DNA of 64,000 nucleotides from NCBI RefSeq assembly GCF_029953635.1, contig NZ_CP124543.1, positions 186,001-250,000 on the forward strand, written 5' to 3'. A model generated the notes under the pieces. That model did no database searches, was not told the origin of the DNA, and was given only the letters and a program-made list of their open reading frames with translations. The position numbers and the translations under genes are program-made. This DNA is from Halotia branconii CENA392 (lineage in GTDB: Bacteria > Cyanobacteriota > Cyanobacteriia > Cyanobacteriales > Nostocaceae). Of the stretch, positions 37,324-45,930 are shown in pieces; position 1 is the stretch's first letter; each line of letters opens with the position of its first letter.

Positions 37324-38124
37324 ATGAATACAACACCTCACGTAAACAGGGAAAAAACCGCTTTAATTACTGGGGCATCTGGGGGAATAGGATATGAACT
37401 AGCCAAGTTATTTGCTAACGATGGCTATAACTTAGTATTAATTGCTAGAAATGAAGAAAAGTTAATTCAAGTTGCTCAGGAATTTACCAGGAAATCAGGT
37501 ATTAAAGTTGAAATTATTGTTAAGGATTTATCAATACCAACGGCTCCGGCAGAAATTTTTACAAAAGTACAACAAGCAGGTATTAAAGTTGATGTGCTGG
37601 TCAATAATGCCGGATTTGGGGCGTATGGATTCTTTTATGAAACAGATATTGTAACAGAATTGCAAATGCTACAGCTAAATGTGGTTAGCCTCACCCATTT
37701 AACTAAATTATTTCTCAAAGATATGGTCAAGCAAGGTTCTGGGAAGATATTAAATGTTTCTTCAGGTGCAGCCTTTCAACCAGGGCCTTTAATGGCAGTT
37801 TATTTTGCGACAAAAGCTTATGTATTATCATTTTCAGAAGCGATCGCTAATGAATTAGAAGGTACAGGTGTAACAGTAACCGTAGTTTGTCCGGGAACTA
37901 CAGCATCTGGTTTCCAAGAAAGAGCAGCGATGGAAGAATCGAAGTTGGTTACGAGTCAAAAAGTTATGGATGCTGAAACCGTAGCTAAGATTAGCTACCG
38001 TGGCTTAATGGCAAATAAAACTGTTGTTGTCCCTGGTGTGAGAAATAAGTTACTTGCTGAAGCTGTAAGATTTACACCCAGAAAAATGGTTGTCAAAATA
38101 GCCAGAGAGATGAATAGTAAGTAA
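37324..38124 (+). CDS. short-chain dehydrogenase/reductase (SDR)
   Basis: A 266-residue classical SDR. Cofactor motif TGASGGIGYELAK (TGxxxGxG) at about residues 16-28, NNAG at about 93-96, catalytic Ser in LNVSSGAAFQ (about 144) and the YFATK active site (Tyr about 160, Lys 164). An Arg after the second strand (LIARNEEKL) favours NADP. It resembles the DltE/SDR-family proteins of unknown substrate. Intact, single gene. Confidence 0.9.
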   Translation: MNTTPHVNREKTALITGASGGIGYELAKLFANDGYNLVLIARNEEKLIQVAQEFTRKSGIKVEIIVKDLSIPTAPAEIFTKVQQAGIKVDVLVNNAGFGAYGFFYETDIVTELQMLQLNVVSLTHLTKLFLKDMVKQGSGKILNVSSGAAFQPGPLMAVYFATKAYVLSFSEAIANELEGTGVTVTVVCPGTTASGFQERAAMEESKLVTSQKVMDAETVAKISYRGLMANKTVVVPGVRNKLLAEAVRFTPRKMVVKIAREMNSK

Positions 38125-38578
38125 TAAAAGTTAACTTTTTCTAGCCAAAAATTCTCTGTGATGTTACGCTAATATTTTCAATTTCTGTATCACATTGCCC
38201 AGTGCAATTTTAATATTTTTTTGCTTTTTTAACTCGCAGCAACCCTTACAATAGAGTTACTAAAAACTTAAGGGATTAAAGAAATTTGTGAACTTACATA
38301 AATCCCTGATCATTATCCGATAACTCTAGGTTGAGTATTGCTAAAGTTTTTTTTGGCAATATCAGATCATTCTGTTTTCAAACTTTAATTTTTCATAAAA
38401 AATTATCAGACATGTGGTTTTCTCTGCGGTATTTACGGAACCGCCTTGAATGCTGTTGAAGTACAACAACAGTAGGATTACTAAAACCTCACCTTATTTG
38501 TTTAATTAGCTTTTACCCTCATTTTGAATGTAGGTAAAGCCTATTTTGCTATGTCCACAATTTTCCAGGATTGATATT
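38125..38578. other. 454-bp region upstream of the GMC-P450 locus
   Basis: AT-rich, no open gene. It must contain the promoter for the seven-gene locus that starts at 38579. Several A/T tracts and a TGTTGAAGTACAACAACA hairpin (about 38453-38470) are visible; the latter could be an operator or chance symmetry. No repeat family of this window occurs here. Confidence 0.45.
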
Positions 38579-40903
38579 ATGACTCGTTTATCAAGCCCTA
38601 TTGAAAACTTAAAAAACCACTATACAGTTGTGATTATTGGTTCTGGCTATGGTGGCGGTATTGCTGCTTCACGCCTCGCAAGAGCTGGACAGGAAGTATG
38701 TGTACTAGAACGAGGCAAAGAATTTCAACCGGGTGAATATCCTAATACTGACACCCAAGCTGTAAGAGAAATCCAAGTAGATTTACCTAATAAACGCATT
38801 GGTTCGCGTACAGGCTTGTACGATTTTCACGTCAACCGAGATATTAACGTCTTTGTTGGTTGTGGATTGGGTGGTACATCTCTTGTTAATGCTAATGTTT
38901 CATTACAAGCTGAACCTCGTGTGTTTACAGACCAGCGTTGGCCTCAAGAACTGCGTGATGATGTAGAGACTCTAATAGCAGAGGGTTATCGCCGTGCGGA
39001 AGAAATGCTCAAACCTAACTCATATCCCGAAGATTTTCCGCCTTTGCCAAAATTACAAGCCTTAGAAAAATCTGCTGAATATTTGAACGAAAATTTTTAT
39101 CGGCCACCTATCAATGTAACTTTTGAAGATAAAGTGAATCATGTAGGTGTAGAACAAAAAGCTTGTAATCTCTGCGGTGATTGTGTCTCAGGCTGTAATA
39201 ATAAAGCCAAAAATACTGTGTTGATGAATTACCTGCCTGATGCTAAAAACCACGGTGCAGAAATTTATATACAAGTATCCGTGCGACAAATTGAGCGTCA
39301 AGGCGATCGCTGGTTGGTTCACTTCCAACTACTCAACGCCGGACAAGAAAAGTTTGATGCTCCAACCATGTTTGTCAGTGCCGATATTGTTGTCTTAGCG
39401 GCTGGGACTCTTGGTTCTACAGAAATTTTATTGCGATCGCAACAAACAGGTTTAGCAATATCTTCCCAACTAGGACATAACTTTACAGGCAATGGTGACG
39501 TACTGGCCTTCGGCTACAACACCGAACACAATATTAACGGCGTTGGCTTTGGTAATCGTTCCCTCGATCAACCCGTTGGCCCTTGTATTAGCGGCATTAT
39601 CGACATGCGCGAACAACCACGGCTAGATAACGGCATGGTTATAGAAGAAGGTTCAATTCCGGGTGCATTAGCTTCCTTCTTACCAGAAACCTTTGCTTCA
39701 GCCGGCAGAGTCTTAGGAAAAGACACCGACGACGGCTTAGGCGATCGCTTCAAAGAAAAATTACGCGAAGGCGAAAGTTTAGCCCACGGTGCTTACACAG
39801 GTGCAGTCCGCAACACCCAGACTTATCTAGTAATGACTCACGATGATGCCGCCGGACAGATGTACTTAGAAAATGACCGTCTGCGGATTCGCTGGGAAAA
39901 TGTCGGCAAACAACCAATCTTTCAGCGAGTCAACGATCGCCTCACAGAAGCAACGCGTCCCTTAGGCGGGACACAAATTCCCAACCCCATTTGGACTAAC
40001 TTATTTGGTCATGATTTAGTTACCGTTCATCCTCTAGGTGGCTGCATCATGGCAGAAAACGCCGAACACGGTGTAGTCAATCATAAAGGACAAGTATTTT
40101 CTAGCAACCAAGGTACAGCCGTTTACGAAAACCTCTATATTTCCGATGGTTCAGTAATTCCCCGTACTCTAGGCGTAAATCCACTACTAACAATTTCTGC
40201 CGTGGCAGAGCGTTGTTGCGCCCTAATTGCTCAAGACCGGGGTTGGACAATTAACTACAATCTGCCTTCAATGCCCAGTGATTCAACCCCAACTGCACCC
40301 GCCAAACTAGGGATTCAGTTCACCGAAACCATGCGTGGTTACTTTTCAACTCAAGTCAAAGATGACGATTACCAACGTGCATTACAGCAAGGTAAAAAAG
40401 ATAACTCTCCCCTGCAATTTACCCTCACAGTCATTGCCGACGACTTAGAACACCTACTCAACGACCCCAACCACCCAGCCCGGATAGTTGGTACAGTCAC
40501 AGCTCCAGCTTTAGCAGCAGACCCATTAACAGTCAATAACGGTAATTTCAATCTGTTTGTCCAAAAAGCAGGACAAAACAAAACCCGACAGATGCGCTAT
40601 CGAATGCACCTGACCACAGAAGCAGGGCAGACCTACTACTTCGAGGGCTTCAAACAAATTCACGATGACCGAGGCTTTGATATATGGTCTGACACCACCA
40701 CTCTTTTCACCACCATTTATGACGGCGACAGTAACAACAGTCCCATCTTGGGTAAAGGCATTCTCAAAATTCAGCCCGTCGATTTCATCAAACAAATGAC
40801 TACCCTAAAAGTCACCAACGCCGCCAATTCCACAGAACGCCTACAAGCACTTGATCGCTTTAGTCGTTTCTTTGCTGGCACATTATCAGAAGTCTACGTT
40901 TAG
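38579..40903 (+). CDS. GMC oxidoreductase (cholesterol-oxidase-like) with an added C-terminal domain
   Basis: A 774-residue flavoprotein. The FAD motif IGSGYGGGIAASRLARAG sits at residues 20-37, GCGLGGTSLVNANV at about 100, and near residue 490 the active-site HPLGGCIMAE, with NPLLTISAVAER closing the FAD domain. A cysteine motif C-x2-C-x2-C-x3-C (Cys 196, 199, 202, 206) lies inside the substrate domain, as in ChoD-like relatives, and could hold an Fe-S cluster. Residues about 578-774 are an extra domain (GIQFTETMRGYFS...YYFEGFK...GDSNNSP) repeated in the hydrolase at 42261. It should oxidise an alcohol; electrons may pass to the cytochrome c of the same locus rather than oxygen. Start ATG at 38579 sits just before the FAD fold. 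Confidence 0.88.
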   Translation: MTRLSSPIENLKNHYTVVIIGSGYGGGIAASRLARAGQEVCVLERGKEFQPGEYPNTDTQAVREIQVDLPNKRIGSRTGLYDFHVNRDINVFVGCGLGGTSLVNANVSLQAEPRVFTDQRWPQELRDDVETLIAEGYRRAEEMLKPNSYPEDFPPLPKLQALEKSAEYLNENFYRPPINVTFEDKVNHVGVEQKACNLCGDCVSGCNNKAKNTVLMNYLPDAKNHGAEIYIQVSVRQIERQGDRWLVHFQLLNAGQEKFDAPTMFVSADIVVLAAGTLGSTEILLRSQQTGLAISSQLGHNFTGNGDVLAFGYNTEHNINGVGFGNRSLDQPVGPCISGIIDMREQPRLDNGMVIEEGSIPGALASFLPETFASAGRVLGKDTDDGLGDRFKEKLREGESLAHGAYTGAVRNTQTYLVMTHDDAAGQMYLENDRLRIRWENVGKQPIFQRVNDRLTEATRPLGGTQIPNPIWTNLFGHDLVTVHPLGGCIMAENAEHGVVNHKGQVFSSNQGTAVYENLYISDGSVIPRTLGVNPLLTISAVAERCCALIAQDRGWTINYNLPSMPSDSTPTAPAKLGIQFTETMRGYFSTQVKDDDYQRALQQGKKDNSPLQFTLTVIADDLEHLLNDPNHPARIVGTVTAPALAADPLTVNNGNFNLFVQKAGQNKTRQMRYRMHLTTEAGQTYYFEGFKQIHDDRGFDIWSDTTTLFTTIYDGDSNNSPILGKGILKIQPVDFIKQMTTLKVTNAANSTERLQALDRFSRFFAGTLSEVYV

Positions 40904-40910
40904 ATGGTCA

Positions 40911-41012
40911 GTTGTTAGTTATCAGTTGTTACTAACCACCGACCACTGGCTACTGACCGTTGATCGTTAACCACTAGCTACCGACCACTGACCACTGACC
41001 ACTGACCACTGA
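40911..41012. repeat. ACCACTG heptamer repeats
   Basis: Tandem and degenerate copies of GACCACT (five in a row at about 40982-41012) fill the 115-base gap between the GMC gene and the DUF6765 gene. The same heptamer family, reversed, is at 6178-6196. No regulatory role is evident. Confidence 0.6.
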
Positions 41013-41018
41013 CTAAAT

Positions 41019-42083
41019 ATGCAAATCGACTTTCATCATGGTGTCACCTACGTTGCAGCAAGATTAGCTGGATTTGAGCATGAAAACGCTAATATCATCG
41101 CCTACAGTACCCAGTACGTAGATGATGCCACCAACGACGGATTGATCCGGTTTGAGAATGGCGCATTATTTAGCCGCATTAGTTCAGCCCACAAGATGCT
41201 GGACTATCGCAACTTTGAAGAACTAGCAAATTATCGCGTTTGGATTCCGTTTCATTTTCTGCCAGGTAACGGCGGACTACCAGCAGGAGAAGATCCCCAA
41301 GGCAGCTTTATCAACAAATTAATCTGTCGTCCTAATAGCTATGTGGCTCAAGAAATGGTCAGGGAGTGTATAGAACATCGTCATACACCCTATGGTCTGC
41401 ATCGTTTAGGTATCACTATGCACGTCTACGTTGATACCTGGGCGCATCAAGGGTTTGCCGGAGTTAATCATCGAGTGAATGAAGCCAAAAATCTTCTAGA
41501 TGAACATGGTAAACCCGATCGCAAGCTGATAGATCGTCTCCAGAATTACTTCATCAGTGAAGCTTTACCCTTAGGACATGGTTCTGTGCTAACTAATCCT
41601 GACAAGCCATTTTTACGCTGGGGTTACTTTAACGGTAGGGGTGAGCAAATTACTAGAAACAATCCTCAAGACTTTCTAGCAGCCGCAGACAATATGTGTA
41701 AAGCCATGCAGCGATATTTAATAGGCGATCCAGATGCTGTTGTACCGGGATTGCCAGAACCAGATAAAACCTTAATCGCCCTAATGCTGGAGAATATCAC
41801 AGATGACAAAGGTAACGTGCGTCACCAGAAATGGTTAAATGCGATCGCTGAAGGTAAATTCAGCTTTGGCAAAGCCGATATCAACTATATCCCCAAGGGC
41901 AAAGATTCCTGGAAATTTTTCGCCCTCGGTACCGAAAAGGCAGTAGATGGAGGAAATGAAAAGTATCCCTATCACCCCAGCTTTTTGACAAGTAACTGGA
42001 AAAAATTTCACGACGCTTTAGAATCTCATCACTTTTACATTACCCACGACTTGCTACCCAAATACGGCATCTGCGTTGCATAA
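41019..42083 (+). CDS. DUF6765-like protein (putative metal-dependent hydrolase fold)
   Basis: A 354-residue cytoplasmic protein. It starts MQIDFHHGVTYVAARLAGFE and has QYVDDATNDG (about residues 30-39), SSAHKMLDYRN, WIPFHFLPGN and GITMHVYVDTWAHQGFAG (about 128-145). The several conserved His and Asp residues in helical segments recall zinc-phospholipase/nuclease-type helical folds, but that is inference; the family, which I believe is DUF6765, has no known function. Third-party context: it lies between a GMC oxidoreductase and a hydrolase in a one-direction gene run. Confidence 0.65.
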   Translation: MQIDFHHGVTYVAARLAGFEHENANIIAYSTQYVDDATNDGLIRFENGALFSRISSAHKMLDYRNFEELANYRVWIPFHFLPGNGGLPAGEDPQGSFINKLICRPNSYVAQEMVRECIEHRHTPYGLHRLGITMHVYVDTWAHQGFAGVNHRVNEAKNLLDEHGKPDRKLIDRLQNYFISEALPLGHGSVLTNPDKPFLRWGYFNGRGEQITRNNPQDFLAAADNMCKAMQRYLIGDPDAVVPGLPEPDKTLIALMLENITDDKGNVRHQKWLNAIAEGKFSFGKADINYIPKGKDSWKFFALGTEKAVDGGNEKYPYHPSFLTSNWKKFHDALESHHFYITHDLLPKYGICVA

Positions 42084-42142
42084 ATGCGGGATGATTTTAT
42101 AAATTTTCCTTTGCGTCTTTGCGCCTTTGCGCGAGATTTTCA

Positions 42143-42236
42143 TAGGACTTAAGCACTAGTTGCGGAAGAGTCGAACCACACAGACGCAGAGGACACGGAG
42201 GAATAAGAGTTAGAGAGGTATTTTGCGTAAGTCCTA
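42143..42236. repeat. small element with TAGGACTTACGCA inverted ends, copy 2
   Basis: TAGGACTTAAGCA (42143-42155) is matched by TGCGTAAGTCCTA (42224-42236). The interior has CGCAGAGGACACGGAGG and AAGAGTTAGAGAGG, homologous to the copy at 24278-24363. A GCGCCTTTGC repeat precedes it. It occupies most of the gap between the DUF6765 gene and the hydrolase. Confidence 0.6.
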
Positions 42237-42260
42237 ATTTATTAACAATCGAGGTGTCCA

Positions 42261-43961
42261 ATGACAACAACCACAACCACACCAGCCAAAGCAGGGATTC
42301 AATTCACCGAAACCATGCGCGGCTACTTTTCTACAGCAGTCACAAACAACGACTATCAAAAAGCATCTCAGCAGGGTAAACAGAATAATTCCAAGTTTGA
42401 ATTTACCCTCACCGTGACTTCCGACGACTTGGACAAGATGCTTACAGATGAAAGTCACAAAGCCAAAATGTTTGGCACTGTCACCGCACCAGCTTTATCG
42501 CCCCAACCTCTGACAGTTACCGATGGCGAATTTAATTTATTCATCGTTGACCCAGACAGCGTCAATACGCGCCGTATGGTTTATCGGATGAAAATGACTG
42601 CTGAAGATGGTCAAGTTTATTACTTTGAAGGTTTCAAAGTCGTACACAACGATCCAGGTTTTGATCTGTGGACAGACACTACTACCTTATATATCACTGT
42701 GCATGACGGCGACAGTCAGAGCAGTCCAGTGATGGGACAGGGAATTTTAAAGATTCTCCCAGCAGACTTCTTGCATCAAATGTCTACATTGCAAGTTACT
42801 AACACCACCAGTCCTCAGCAAAAGCTGGAAGAAACTGCCCGCTTCGGTAGCTTTTTTGCCGGGGTTTTGTTTAACGTTTACGGTGGCATCTTTGCTCCTT
42901 CCAAAATATTTGATCCAGATGCACCACCGCGCCAAAAACGTCCTTTGCGGATGTCAGCGCCCCAGGTACATTTTTTCAACACTAGCGATGGAGTTCAACT
43001 GCGACTGATTCGGTATCAAGGTGGAACCAAAGGCCCAGTTATGCTAGCCCCAGGGTTTGGAACTTCTACCTTGGCATTTTCTATTGACACCGTAGAAACC
43101 AACCTGCCAGAGTTCTTGTATGCTCAAGGTTATGATGTCTGGTTATTCGATTATCGAGCCAGTGCCGATTTACCCTCGGCTACAACTCAGTTTTCAGCAG
43201 ATGAAATTGCCCTTTACGATTGGCCAGCAGCAGTCGAGCAAGTACGTACCATCACTGGAGCGCCAACAGTCCAAGTCGTAGGGCATTGCGTTGGTTCTAT
43301 GTCCTTCCAGATGGCGATGTTAGCAGGTCTGCAAGGAGTACGTTCTGCCGTTTGTTCTCAATTAACGACCCATCCTAGAGCCGCAACTCTCAATGAAGTC
43401 AGAGCTGGTTTACGTTTAGCTTCATTTTTGACAGTCTTAGGTGTAGATACTCTTAACCCAGACTTCGATACTCATGCCAATTGGCAAGATAAACTTTACG
43501 ACGCGGTTTTAAGGTTATATCCCACCAAAGAACCCTACAACAATCCTGTTGATCGGCGTATTCTCTTTATGTATGGAGAAGTGTACAAAATTGCCCAACT
43601 CAACGAAGCCACTCACGATGCCATTCATGAGATCTTCGGCCCTGGTAATCTGACTTTCTTCCGACATATATCTTTGATTTTGCGCGAAGGACATATAGTA
43701 GACAAGGACGGTAAAGATGTTTACTTACCTCATCTAAAACGGTTAGCCATTCCCATCGCCCTGATTCACGGTGCAGATAACGCCTTCTTCTTACCAGAGG
43801 GTTCAGCAATTACTTACAAATTATTGTGTGAAAAAAATGGTAGTGATTTGTACGTACGCCACGTCATCCCAGATTATGCACACATGGATTGCTTCATGGG
43901 TAAAAACGCCGCCAGAGACATTTTTCCGACTATCCTAGCGGAACTAGAAAAGTTCAACTAG
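42261..43961 (+). CDS. alpha/beta hydrolase with Cys nucleophile, fused to the GMC-tail domain
   Basis: A 566-residue two-domain protein. Residues about 12-210 are a close relative of the GMC enzyme's C-terminal domain (GIQFTETMRGYFS, TVTAPAL, YYFEGFK, DTTTLY, GDSQSSP, GILKI, FFAGVL), more than half identical by eye. The rest is an alpha/beta hydrolase: APGFGTSTLAF, LFDYRAS, and a nucleophile elbow GHCVGS, in which Cys 343 takes the place of the usual Ser. The acid is in HGADNAF and the His in PDYAHMDCF. Cys at this site is typical of PHA synthase and dienelactone hydrolase, suggesting acyl-transfer or thioester chemistry (inference). Likely cytoplasmic. Confidence 0.82.
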   Translation: MTTTTTTPAKAGIQFTETMRGYFSTAVTNNDYQKASQQGKQNNSKFEFTLTVTSDDLDKMLTDESHKAKMFGTVTAPALSPQPLTVTDGEFNLFIVDPDSVNTRRMVYRMKMTAEDGQVYYFEGFKVVHNDPGFDLWTDTTTLYITVHDGDSQSSPVMGQGILKILPADFLHQMSTLQVTNTTSPQQKLEETARFGSFFAGVLFNVYGGIFAPSKIFDPDAPPRQKRPLRMSAPQVHFFNTSDGVQLRLIRYQGGTKGPVMLAPGFGTSTLAFSIDTVETNLPEFLYAQGYDVWLFDYRASADLPSATTQFSADEIALYDWPAAVEQVRTITGAPTVQVVGHCVGSMSFQMAMLAGLQGVRSAVCSQLTTHPRAATLNEVRAGLRLASFLTVLGVDTLNPDFDTHANWQDKLYDAVLRLYPTKEPYNNPVDRRILFMYGEVYKIAQLNEATHDAIHEIFGPGNLTFFRHISLILREGHIVDKDGKDVYLPHLKRLAIPIALIHGADNAFFLPEGSAITYKLLCEKNGSDLYVRHVIPDYAHMDCFMGKNAARDIFPTILAELEKFN

Positions 43962-44314
43962 TTTTCACTTCGACTCCTTTCGACTTCGCTCAAGGCAAGT
44001 CGCTCAGTGATCGGAGGGTAGAGAGTCTTGGATACTCGCCCAAGAGTCCTGAATAAGTAGAAACAAATAAAAACTCAACCCACAAGGGGAAGTAGAGGAA
44101 CAGTGTTTCGACTACGCTCAACAACCGGAACGGAGAAACAAGAACAATAACTGACAAGACAACTAAGGAGTCTAGCAAAAATAACCTGAACACTTTTGAT
44201 GTGGAAGTAAAGCTAACAGCTTGTTTCAGATTAAATTTGTACAACTTATTTTTACATGATGCCTAACGACTAACAACTGACCCGCGTAGCACTACCAAAC
44301 AGAACTCAAAAAAT
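43962..44314. other. 353-bp gap inside the locus, repeat-derived
   Basis: No gene is supported. The sequence includes TTTCGACTTCGCTCAAGGC and TTCGACTACGCTCAACAACC, which resemble the CTTCGAC/GCGTAGTCGAA strings of the 6.2-kb repeat region, plus ACAACTGAC-type heptamers near the end. It looks like inserted intergenic repeat DNA that has separated two genes of the run. Confidence 0.5.
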
Positions 44315-45763
44315 ATGACCGAAATTAATCAACTACTGACTGAACCTCTAGCATCTGGCTTAAAAGAACTATTTCGCTATCCTCTCATGGAAGCGATCGC
44401 AGAACGACGCACACGCAGATTAGCTCGTGGTGCTTCTGTAATGGCCGGAGAACTCAGCTATACCAGCCAAAATCAGCCAGATCCTCTGACTCCCTTAGAA
44501 GAAGCGATTTTAATTGTGGCTACGGGGATGACTGGGATTACAACCCATGATGGCCCTCTAGATAAACCAGAAGGTGGCAAAGAATTGGGAACACCTTTCC
44601 TTAATATTGTTGGTCGTTCTGCCAGTAGCGCCGATAATTCCCAAGCCACCTCATTTTTCATGATCAACGACGAAGGTATTTGGTTGATCAAAAAACTCAA
44701 GGGTCGTGAAGCCTTAGCAGCCCTTGGTGATTTACCTACCAAATGGGAAGATTGGTCAGAAGAACATTGGTTAAAAACTGCGGCAGCTGCCAAACATCAA
44801 ATAAGCGATCGTCGGCTTGATTTTCCCCGGATTTATCCTTACTATCTGGGCTGGAACAAACAAATTTCTAACCTTCCCGGCACAACCCTGTTTTTCCCGG
44901 TTGTCGATTGCACTCGTCAATATATTAATGTCCTACTGATCTTGCTTTCGGAACCAGAGGGTCAAAAACCTTTATTTATTGACGACTGGCAAAAGTTTCG
45001 CCCTAAAAGTTTATCAGATTGGGCAGCATGGGTAGGAATGCACTTAGGGCTAAGTCCCAAAATTCCTTATCAACCCATTGGTGGCATTGAACGAGTCAAA
45101 GGTGGTTTTGTCAATCCCAACAACACCGTTCCCTTGGGACTCGCCCAAACAATGCGGACTGAGCATGAATGTTTCTTTATTTTGCAAAATTTAATGCTTA
45201 TTGGTCAGGCAATGGGTGTTGGGGGCTGGGTACATGGCTCAGTCTTCCAGCCTTACATTCTAGAACACAACCCGGCCAAAGAATGGTACGGTCTAGGATT
45301 TCACATGGAACCACCAACTCCCAAGAAAAGTATTTGGGCCCCACCACCCGCTACCCAACCCAATCCTGTAGGTATTGATGGCGTATTGGAAGGTCTTTGT
45401 CCACCATATATTCAGTCTATGGATGAAGCCGTTGATCGCGTCATTGAAGAAAAGTACGGCAGCCAAGGAGCCTACGGAGACAAAGATGTCTTTGCCCGTT
45501 CCTATAAATCCAGGTCAACTGCTGAAGCCTTCTTAAGAGATGCTGCACCCCACTCCCCAGAAACGATTCAGTACACCAAAGATATCTGCAACTATATCTA
45601 TGAAACCTACGGTCGTTTTCCAGCTCACATTGATGCCTTCTTTGTTCCTGGCATCTGGCTTCAGTTCAGCCACCTAGAGTTGGAGTACTACCAAAAATAC
45701 TACGATCCGGCTTTGTTCCGTCGCCAAGCCCAGCACGATGAAATTTGGGGCAATCACAGGTAA
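44315..45763 (+). CDS. unrecognised 482-residue protein of the GMC-P450 locus
   Basis: A 482-residue soluble protein, no signal peptide. I do not recognise the family securely. The N-terminal EAIAERRTRRLARGASV, PLTPLEEAILIVATGMTG and the later ECFFILQNLMLIGQAMGVGGW loosely recall nitroreductase-type flavoproteins (RRSxR start, helix near the C-terminus), but no flavin site can be proven. It is rich in Trp, Tyr and Pro (for example IWAPPPATQPNPVG at about 344). It lies between the Cys-hydrolase and the cytochrome c in the same direction. Confidence 0.6.
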   Translation: MTEINQLLTEPLASGLKELFRYPLMEAIAERRTRRLARGASVMAGELSYTSQNQPDPLTPLEEAILIVATGMTGITTHDGPLDKPEGGKELGTPFLNIVGRSASSADNSQATSFFMINDEGIWLIKKLKGREALAALGDLPTKWEDWSEEHWLKTAAAAKHQISDRRLDFPRIYPYYLGWNKQISNLPGTTLFFPVVDCTRQYINVLLILLSEPEGQKPLFIDDWQKFRPKSLSDWAAWVGMHLGLSPKIPYQPIGGIERVKGGFVNPNNTVPLGLAQTMRTEHECFFILQNLMLIGQAMGVGGWVHGSVFQPYILEHNPAKEWYGLGFHMEPPTPKKSIWAPPPATQPNPVGIDGVLEGLCPPYIQSMDEAVDRVIEEKYGSQGAYGDKDVFARSYKSRSTAEAFLRDAAPHSPETIQYTKDICNYIYETYGRFPAHIDAFFVPGIWLQFSHLELEYYQKYYDPALFRRQAQHDEIWGNHR

Positions 45764-45925
45764 CTTGATTTGGTGAATAATTCGTAGAGGCAGGGAACAA
45801 GGAGCTGAATTGAGTGAACTTGAAAAACAACTCTTAACCTTTGCGCCTTTGCGCCTTTGCGTGAGAAAAATTCATACCGCCATTATGTAACACCAAAAAA
45901 TCAAATAGGAGTCTTACATCAAAGG
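45764..45925. repeat. degraded repeat element plus GCGCCTTTGC heptamers
   Basis: The ends ACTTGATTTGGTGAATAA (45763-45780) and AAAAAATCAAATAGGAGTC (45895-45913) are an imperfect inverted pair related to the element at 24366-24496. TTTGCGCC heptamers (45839-45865) lie inside. It fills the gap between the 482-residue protein and the cytochrome c gene. Confidence 0.5.
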
Positions 45926-45930
45926 AAGAT

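Noticed and set aside
43990..44244. 84-residue hydrophobic minus-strand protein within the P450 locus
   Set aside because: It lies in repeat-like intergenic DNA, opposite to the gene run, with no recognised family.
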